Of a stretch of 64,000 bases of DNA, positions 56,461 to 64,000 are shown one piece after another. Positions within the stretch are counted from its first letter, which is position 1, and the number at the start of each line of letters is the position of its first letter. The translations under genes were made by a program, and so were the position numbers. The stretch comes from Schistocephalus solidus (taxonomy: Eukaryota; Platyhelminthes; Cestoda; Diphyllobothriidea; Diphyllobothriidae), in contig WEDG01000317.1 in assembly GCA_017591395.1 (NCBI GenBank), forward strand, positions 62,001 through 126,000, read 5' to 3'. The notes below the pieces were generated by a model. It had not been told where the DNA came from, did not search any database, and saw only the letters and a list, made by a program, of their open reading frames with translations.

Positions 56461-58301
56461 CTACCTGACGCACGCTTTGGAGTCTGAGACAATATAAAAG
56501 TTAACAAGTCTACGTAATAAACGATTTGTCGTCTCATTTTATGATGAAACAATGTATCCTTGGTGCAGTATAATAAAAACCACATGAAATGCTTGCTGAA
56601 TTCCATCAAATCGCGCTACTGCATTTATCAAGCTCTACGGCAACGCAGAAAATCAGGATACAAAATAGTTCATGTGTCCTGTCATGCTTTCTTTTCGGCG
56701 AATACCTTCCCTATAACATTCGGACAATTTGAGCACGAGAACAGTATCGATGTAGAAAAGTAAATAATTTTGCTAAAGCCGAATGTAGGGATTCCGTGGA
56801 TGGATAATCTGTGCTGTGTGCACGCAAGTTTCCATTTCTTGGTCCAGGATTGAAAAACAAATGCGGATGGAATAAGCATGAAATGGCGCCGTATCAAACT
56901 CCCGCATCTCTGCTGACGCTCCCGGACGAGCTCAGCTTGGTAGGTGGTTGTCTGCCCATGACATTTGTCACCTCTCTGTAGATTTTTTATTAAAGCACTC
57001 AAAGAATGTGTGCTAGCATAATCCTGTATAAACATAAGTGCATATATGCGAAACAAGTGCAGAAGAAGAAGAAGAAGAAGAAGAAGAAGAAGGGACTAGG
57101 ACGGCCGTCAAACAAGTATACACCACAACAGGTCTGAATAATCTAAGGATAGAAACAGGACAGTGTGGTAACTGAATGATCCAAAATCTATCTCGCTGTA
57201 TCACCATTTCGGTCACATACAGGTAGCCACGTAACCACTAATAGAACCGACAGGACAAGTTTGTGGGTTGATGCCTAGGCGTCAGATCCAACGCTCAATG
57301 ATAGAAAAATCTAGGTTCCAAATCCAGCCTGGGGGGGGGGCAGGATCGGGCAAACTAATGAAGGCTAATAGGTCAGAAATGGCCATCAAATACTCCTGTC
57401 TTTTTCGGTACTTTTTCCTGCATATATTGTGAATCGCTCTAGATTGACCTACAAGGCGCGAGAACGTCTCGTAACGTGATCGGTTAACGCACTTCCTATA
57501 ATAGCCAATATTTCCGATCGCATCCGAGAGGACACCGTACGAAAAAAAGTTACGATTTAAGAACGTATCTAACAAAGGATTTTATTCGCTGACGAACGCT
57601 CACCGATAGGTTAACGGGACTTACTCGTCCCGTTCTCCCTTTAGGGCTCAACCTGGAGCCCCGCCAGCAGCCGCACAGCTGCAAGTAGTAGTAAAAAGCG
57701 GCTGCCTTTAAAAGATTTTATCTAACGTTTGTGCCTAGCCGAGGTTTACAGCGGTCAGTGTGACTTGTCCTTGAGAATTCTGTGTAACATCTAAATCAGT
57801 CTGACTATTAATGCTTGTCTCATTTCAGTGCATTTTCTCCAGGAATTCGCGGACCTTTTTTGCTAGGTAAACGGCAATGATGCGGGCAAATTTGTGTCCC
57901 GGGACCATAAATGGCCTCGTCTTCCCGATTGCCAACGGTTTCCTGTAACATCTCTCTCTCTCGCTCTCTCTCTAAGAAAGAGTAGAAAAAAATAGACGGT
58001 ATACGAGGAGACTATGTTGATTTCGGAGGCGACCGATCGCCAGTACCGGTTGGCAGTCAACAAGTAAACTTAACACTTGTGCAGCTTCGAAAGTGCTATA
58101 AATAACTGACAGTCAGGACTATCACCGGCACCAAGGGCGGTCGCCCTATGATGATGATCATTCGGGCTGTACGAACGTACGGTGCCAACAGCGTGAACGA
58201 ACGTTAAGCCAGTCGGCTAGATAGAGAGAGCGAGAAAACCCAACCTAAAAAGTCATCGTCAGCAGCAGCAGCAGCGGTAGCAAGACCACAATCGCAGGCG
58301 G

Positions 58302-58302
<1 letters not shown>

Positions 58303-58377
<75 letters not shown>
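58303..58377 (+). repeat. (CA)n microsatellite
   Basis: About 37 uninterrupted CA units in intron 2. Confidence 0.97.
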
Positions 58378-58378
<1 letters not shown>

Positions 58379-58847
58379 ATAGGAGACGCGAGGTTGCACG
58401 CTCGATTGCCGCACACAAAAACTGTGGGTGCTTTTAAGAGATAGAACCAGAGTACAAAGCAAGAGTAAGTGCCACTGCCGATGCAACTACGCCTGGCACA
58501 TGCCCGAGTGCTGCAAACACACTCAGGGAACCGAAATTAGGCTGTCGTCTTGTCAGCCAAGGAGGACACTTCACCCACCTGGCAAGTTATTTATAATTTC
58601 TGTCGCCACCAGGTAGAAGTCGACCTGATAAGTGCACAGTGCCGCACAGCGTGCTACCGACAGCCAGAGGGGACCTCAAAAACGCGTGTACGCTTCAGCC
58701 TAATTAAATCTACTCAATGGCAGTGTCTGCGTGTACGTAACGTGAGTGTTCTTTGATGTGATGTGTCTAACTGCGCAAAGGAGGACGTAAATGTTGGGCA
58801 GCGGGCACGAAGGAAAGAAGGTGCAACTCTGTATACCCCGCTGTTAC

Positions 58848-59018
58848 CTCAACTGATGATATGCTTCTGGAGACTGAATCAGTTGTTTTTGCTGTGCTGC
58901 AGGTTGCGGTAGTCGCTGAGAAAGCAACGGCGTTCTCCGTCGCAAAATTAGCTCTCAACTGCTCGACGGAGGTCACTGACAAGAAGGTTGATTCGGTGGC
59001 CATAGATCCGTTCGCAGG
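58848..59018 (-). CDS. HDAC4: Probable HDAC exon 2
   Basis: A 57-codon exon, phase 0 at both ends, between acceptor CAATTTACTAG (59019-59020) and donor GTTGAG|GTAACA (58846-58847). Joined to exon 3 it reads SRSISSVE-VKQRLKEHLL, paralleling ASTE-VKMKLQEFVL of vertebrate HDAC4. That parallel is the main reason to accept it. The rest is Ser/Thr/Ala-rich (ATESTFLSVTSVEQLRANF and following). It contains an ATG at 59003, so it could be the first coding exon of a shorter isoform. Confidence 0.65.
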
Positions 59019-62000
59019 CTAGTAAATTGTGGATAAGAAAAGGAACATTCTTCAGACTTAAAAATAGTCAAACCAGTGGTAATATGTACTGGAGGACAGC
59101 AGTAGTACATTCAAGACACCACAGTGACCACAAAGACAACAGTATTATGCGAACAGAAATTTCTCCCGTTTGCATAAATCTGTCGGGGAGAAAACTTATA
59201 TACGAGCATATAGGATATAAACACAGGCAAAATGTTTCGAATGATGGTAATGCTCACCATCCCAAAGGATGAATCTGTGTTTTTTTGAAAATAGAAAGTC
59301 AAAGAAGAGCACTCATCGACCTATCACAACTGCAGTACAAAATGCAAGTGCTTCATCTATGACTTGCAGCTCTGTACTTTGACCTATAACCAAGACAGAC
59401 CTGTGAACACCACATCAAGTCTCTTAAAAAAATTTTAAAGTCAATTACCTGTAAGCGCATAGGAGTTCCAATGTCAGAGTATTCCCAGACAGGGTTTTGT
59501 GTCAGGCTGATGACCACAAACATGCCAGAAACGGCTGTTTCAGTTCCCTTGTTTCAGTCGATAATTCGGGCAAAAAGGTTGGAAACAAGGTTTTCAGTGT
59601 TCTGTATACAATTTTTTTATTTGCAGTTCGTACACGCGCGGGATTTTGTTGTTATTTCCAGGCTGAAGAAATAAGGTTGAACCTGGTTTGTCCGGCCGAG
59701 TAATGTTCAAACAGATACTTTTCAGACATTCCAATTCATAAATTCGTACTGAACGCTAAGTGCCTCAGGGAGGTGTGGGTATGCCTGTACGTACGTACGC
59801 CCGGGGTTGAATTAGTGCGCCCTAGGGCTACGTGACCGGATCTGTCAATACGAAAGGAAGGCGTAGTCCAGCTTCGTGTAGCTGCGACGATGATTCACGG
59901 GCGAAACGCGCAGAAAACGGCTGTACCTGCACTCGTGAAAACCAAAGTCACTAAAACAACTAATTTTTGCAATCTCAAAATATGGACAGTAGCGCATTTC
60001 GGCACTGAAGTGCGTAGGGTGCACGTGCGGGTAAGTAAAAAGGTGGATGGCAGGCTATGTTTATCGCCCTCGTGTCGAAATATGACTCAGCAGTATTAGC
60101 ATTGTCCAAGCGCAGGAATTTGACAACCCCCCACGTCAATTTCGAACGCGGCCGTTAGTCAAAACATGATGTGCATCTAAATTGTGTGGGTAGGAGGGAT
60201 GGGAAACAATCTAAAATGTGAAGTTCAGTCGAAAGAATGTTGGTGTTATATGCGTCAGTATTTACCATTCACCACATTGGTTAAGCGAATAAATAAAGGA
60301 GGCAACTTTTGGCCAGCATTCCGAGAATAGGACAGACAAACCTGGCTAGGTGAGATGGACAGTTACATTCAAAAATACGCAGCTCAATTTACAGCTAATG
60401 CATAAAGAACCCGGGCAGCTGATTAGCATTTGTGCAAGTGCGTTTAAAATCAAACAAGACAGGAGGTTTGACACCAAAAAGGGTAAGTAAACAGGGAAAT
60501 TCAGAAGAGTTGACACATTTTTCATTGTTTTTGAGTGAAACAATATTAAGACTTGGTTTCGTTATCCTTAATTGTCAGACCGATTTATTAGCCCACTTGT
60601 AGTTGAGCAGGCCAGTCATATTAAACAGAGCCAGAGTGGTAGAAAGAATGAAAAAACTCAGCGTAGCTTAAACCCTAGAAAGCGGTCAGAAATATTTACG
60701 CAGGTCCCATACCCCAACTGAATAAAAATGCGGAGCGCAGCCACAAACGTTCGTCCTGAAAATCGACTTTCTTCAATGACCGCTTATTCGTTCCCTCCAG
60801 GGCGTGAGTATTTTTCCACAATGCGAGAATCTTATAGGAAACTAAATAAGCGGGTTTTATACAAGCTACAGTGACTTTCGATCAATGAATCGACCAATAG
60901 GCTGCGAACCGAACACCCTGTAATCTGCCTGTAAAAATCCAATGCTCATGACAAACCTACAAAGGTCATACATACACCTACGCGACACCTGTGCGATAGT
61001 CCGATCGCGATACGTCTTAATTGTCCCTTCCCTTGAACGCCGATAGATTCTGGTATGCAATAATATGCGCCAACAAAGGGTCCGCATAGGCTATCAATCG
61101 CGACCTGTGTCCTTCGCTTGCTTTTCTGGTGTCTAACGCAGATAACTAGTTAGCAAAATCATTTATGACAAAGCTAGTCAGGACCAATGGAAGGTCTCGT
61201 CCAACGACAATCCCTCCAAGTTCAGGTAATGTCAGCGGCTTTCGTAAAGTCTATAAGGAGTTTGCAGGATAGGCAATCATAGGAAAGAGCACGTTGTAAT
61301 ATTTGGAAAGTTTTCACCTATGGCGTTCTCGGCAATGTTTCGTGTCAATAAAGTATGGTTCCCAGCTTGTTTGAGAATGTCACAGTGCGCGCTATTGAGT
61401 GAGTTTTTTGGAAGTGGTGAAACAAGACCCTAAGATCCTTTTACTGTTATTTTTTGCGTTCTATTATGAGATCGAGGATTTAGTAAGAAACGATTAACGG
61501 GTAGCCATGCAAAAAAATAATTTTCAGAGTTATTCAAAATGCTTTCTGCGAAGACACTAAAGGACTGCAATTTTCAGGAAGATCGACGCCGGAGATTTTC
61601 GAATTTTGGGCTTGTGTGTATTATTTTCTCTCTGAAAAGGAAAACCTTTTTCTAAAAATAATCATAAATCATTTAATTAGCAATTTTTGAAATACGAACG
61701 AATTTTAATTAAAACAATAATTTTCTTTCTCCTGTATAAGACGAGAACAACAGCGAAAATTTCTGTTAAGAACATTTAAAAAATGCAGTTCCGACTAGAA
61801 TTGAGTTGCAAAAAGCAAATAAATTATGGAAATATTTAAACGTGCCGTGTTGGTACACTTTTGAAATACGATTTGATATCATGAGGTTATGTACCCCGAT
61901 ATACAATGCCGTTTGGTTTTGGAAATTTTCTCTCCGCAAAGATTAAGAACGGTACTGTCCATGACAAAGGGCGCTTCGGAAAAGGACAACAAAAGAGGTT

Positions 62001-62722
62001 TGCCTGTCTTCGCTTAAGTTATAAGTTCGTTGGCCATGAGTTCTGCTGCAGTCTAATTTAACAGGAACATGCCAGAAGGCTCATAAGTGGTCCAGTCAAA
62101 GAGGAAATTTCAATCCGCTGAATAACAAAAAAGGGAGTACCAGGGCGATTCCTGGTGTAAATGAAATCGAAGACAGCAAAAACATGCTTGGGTTCTTTCC
62201 CGCTGAACCTTGTCCGAGATGGCAACACGTTTGAAAATCAATTGGAAATCTTTCGAAAACTTGCTATAAATCAGCAAATGCGCAATGGTTCGGCCGATGC
62301 CACGCTTTCGATCAGATTAATCGGTAGTTTTTGTGATTAATACACTAAATAAGATTACATGGGCTCTTTAAACGGAAAAAATTAGTCAAAAACTCGGAAA
62401 AGCAGAATTAAAGAGTATTACTATAGAAGCTTCCGGTCAACATTACTTCAGAGTAGTTTTAACAGCGAACATCAAGTGAAGGTTTCGTCTACAATCAGGT
62501 CCGTTCGCACCCTACTATATGCAGTCTACTGGTGACGGGTATCCACAGCAACGAATATCTGAGAACCATACATTTAAATGTTTCTGATACGTCCAGGCAA
62601 ACGTTGAATGAAAAAAAAAACTATAAGTGGAGCAATGCAGTAGTGTCTGTTACTAAATTAGATAAAATCATGGCATTCGTTAGCGTAGGAGCGGCAGAGA
62701 GCGCTTGGAAGAGAGAGCCTAC
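59019..62722 (-). other. Intron 1, mostly unique sequence
   Basis: About 3.7 kb, A+T rich towards the 5' end. The only relic I can name is a degenerate SINE body near 59505-59570 (CCAGAAACGGCTG, then TTTCAGTCGATAA). Nothing else is recognisable. Confidence 0.5.
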
Positions 62723-62939
62723 CGGTGTATGTGAAGAGGATTTATCATCACTAACATCGAAGGAGGTCTGTCGCGAGAGGGCAAAGCGAGCACGTCGTCG
62801 TCCCACGTTTTCATCGACGGCTACTGTAACTGAGCGAGTGAAACGGGGACGAGAAGTGGCAGCAACCGCCAAATGCATATGTTTATCCATGGTTGAAGTA
62901 GCCAACGGGGGAAGACCAGCTTCTGTCATAATGATTTGT
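62723..62939 (-). CDS. HDAC4: Possible HDAC first coding exon (ATG at 62929)
   Basis: A pyrimidine-rich acceptor (CTCCTCAACAG, 62940-62941) is followed ten bases later by an ATG at 62929. The frame runs 69 codons to the donor CCG|GTAGGC at 62721-62722 in phase 0, matching exon 2. It encodes a Thr/Val/Ala segment, then GRRRARFALSRQTSFDVSDD. Within that, the RQTSFD core in a basic, Leu-preceded context resembles the kinase and 14-3-3 docking serines of class IIa HDACs. The glutamine-rich helix of vertebrate HDAC4 is not seen. The exon is inferred. The antisense frame here is also open (62532-63083), but I judge it a shadow. Confidence 0.5.
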
Positions 62940-64000
62940 CTGTTGAGGAGAAACAGATTTCAAAGTAGGTACAAATTGTCATTAATTGGTCATTCTAGTT
63001 CGACCTCGAAATTAATATGCCAAGAGGTCTTACATGAGCAGATCTATAACGTTCCTGAAACGTACACCATTTTAATTAAGTGAATCGTACTTCCAGTTAT
63101 CGGAAATCATTAAGAGGGGAAGGCTCATCCAGTTGGTACATGGAAGTTGTAAGTGCATATTTATTCCTTATGAGAAGGTGTAAGTGTAAATACTCAAATA
63201 ATAGAATACATTCGGTAAATTAGATAAATTAAATATCACAGCCGATGGCAGTACTGCAGAGGGTAACCTTAGAAGACACAGGTTAACTACAGGGCAAAGG
63301 AAAGATTTTATCTTTTATTAACAATAGAAATTTCTTCACAAACACCAGTTACTACTGTCGTGAAATCCCGAGATGAGGACAATAAAGCGAAATAAAATAC
63401 GACAAGAGTCAATTCACATACTATTTGGAACAAGTAAACTTAGAACAGAATCAAAATTTCGACAAGAAAAAGACAATATAAGCAGTTGAAAGCATGATGT
63501 TCAAGGGGAAAAATGCCTTGAGAATATAAAAAGAAAACATCAAGGTCTCCCCTTATAGCAAACCTCGGAAAGCAAAAAGTCTTAGGACAAAGCGCTTGAA
63601 GAGCGATACGAAAAAAAATTGTGCTGGGTGTAACTTTTAAAACAGCAAAAGTTTAATTATACCCATACTTGCTTTAACAAAAACGCAAAGATGTTCGTAT
63701 GGATACGCTAAACTCAGTCGTTACTGGCTTACTCTGACAATAAAATTCACCAGGTAAAATATATCACAGATTTAAGTACGGGTTTTATGTGTTGATCACT
63801 ATCTCCAGTGTGGCAGAAAAAGACCTTGAATATTTAAGGGTGATCGTAATCGATCAGGACAAGAGTGATGGTCAAGCGTTTATATTGTTGACTTAACCTG
63901 TATTGCAGCAAATTTTTGCCGTTAAGAAATCAATTTTTGTTGCTATAAAACGAATACGTGTAAATGATATAAGTTTTAGGTAGGACAGCAAGCAAACAAT
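62940..64000. other. Upstream sequence, A+T rich, nothing recognised
   Basis: If the exon 1 acceptor is real, this holds the 5' UTR intron. I see no recognisable promoter element, exon or repeat. Confidence 0.4.

Larger units (their letters stand above)
55844..58847 (-). other. Intron 2, with minor repeats
   Basis: Contains R1 (56105-56460), (GAA)n at 57061-57092, a diverged SINE at about 57247-57500, a reverse SINE tail at about 57585-57690 and (CA)n at 58303-58377. The rest is not recognised. Confidence 0.6.

Noticed and set aside
58204..58486. Cys/Val-rich minus-strand frames
   Set aside because: Translation of the (CA)n microsatellite.
62532..63083. 183-residue plus-strand frame
   Set aside because: Overlaps exon 1 antisense; no recognisable domain, and the minus strand has an acceptor, ATG and donor in phase with exon 2.

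Overview
The window looks like nuclear DNA of a parasitic flatworm, most likely a tapeworm of the diphyllobothriidean type (Spirometra, Dibothriocephalus or Schistocephalus). The reasons are its long repeat-filled introns, Penelope-like retroelements with GIY-YIG endonucleases, an AP-endonuclease LINE whose C-terminus carries C2H2 fingers, and abundant tRNA-derived SINEs. There are no bacterial features. The species is an inference from element types.

Almost the whole window is one minus-strand gene for a class IIa histone deacetylase (HDAC4/5/7/9 type). I reconstruct ten coding exons from about 62.9 kb (5') to 1.0 kb (3'): 62723-62939, 58848-59018, 55375-55843, 35361-35945, 26613-26946, 18890-19165, 9189-9394, 6851-7271, 4266-4781 and 988-1320. 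All junctions are GT-AG and every phase fits its neighbour, giving about 1172 codons. The one exception is a missing base in exon 6. The last five exons encode the deacetylase domain and are secure. The five upstream exons (MEF2/14-3-3-type regulatory region, low complexity) rest on phase matching and short motifs. Several of them contain no long ATG-started ORF.

The introns hold the mobile DNA. Intron 9 (1.3-4.3 kb): a SINE. Intron 8 (4.8-6.9 kb): a small inverted-repeat element with telomere-like sequence. Intron 7 (7.3-9.2 kb): almost entirely a degenerate trinucleotide tract. Intron 6 (9.4-18.9 kb): repeat family R1, a decayed LINE tail, MITEs and an inverted pair of Penelope elements (PLE-B). 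Intron 5 (19.2-26.6 kb): a MITE and a LINE fragment. Intron 4 (26.9-35.4 kb): a SINE cluster and a nearly complete but broken LINE. Intron 3 (35.9-55.4 kb): a 748-bp tandem duplication, an inverted tRNA-like pair, three PLE-A copies, a PLE-C fragment and two tandem arrays. Introns 2 and 1: sparse relics.

The most unusual content is in intron 3. The array at 47.6-48.7 kb has about 354-bp monomers, each carrying what folds by eye as a near-canonical type I hammerhead ribozyme. This is the layout of animal retrozymes. The array at 49.0-50.4 kb is a tandem tRNA-derived SINE whose body also contains a hammerhead-like core. Dispersed copies of the same SINE show compensatory changes in stem I. Penelope elements beside both arrays carry a third, weaker hammerhead-like motif in their terminal repeats. 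Three ribozyme-bearing repeat classes plus a possible source of reverse transcriptase therefore lie within about 9 kb of one intron. Catalytic activity is not shown by sequence alone.
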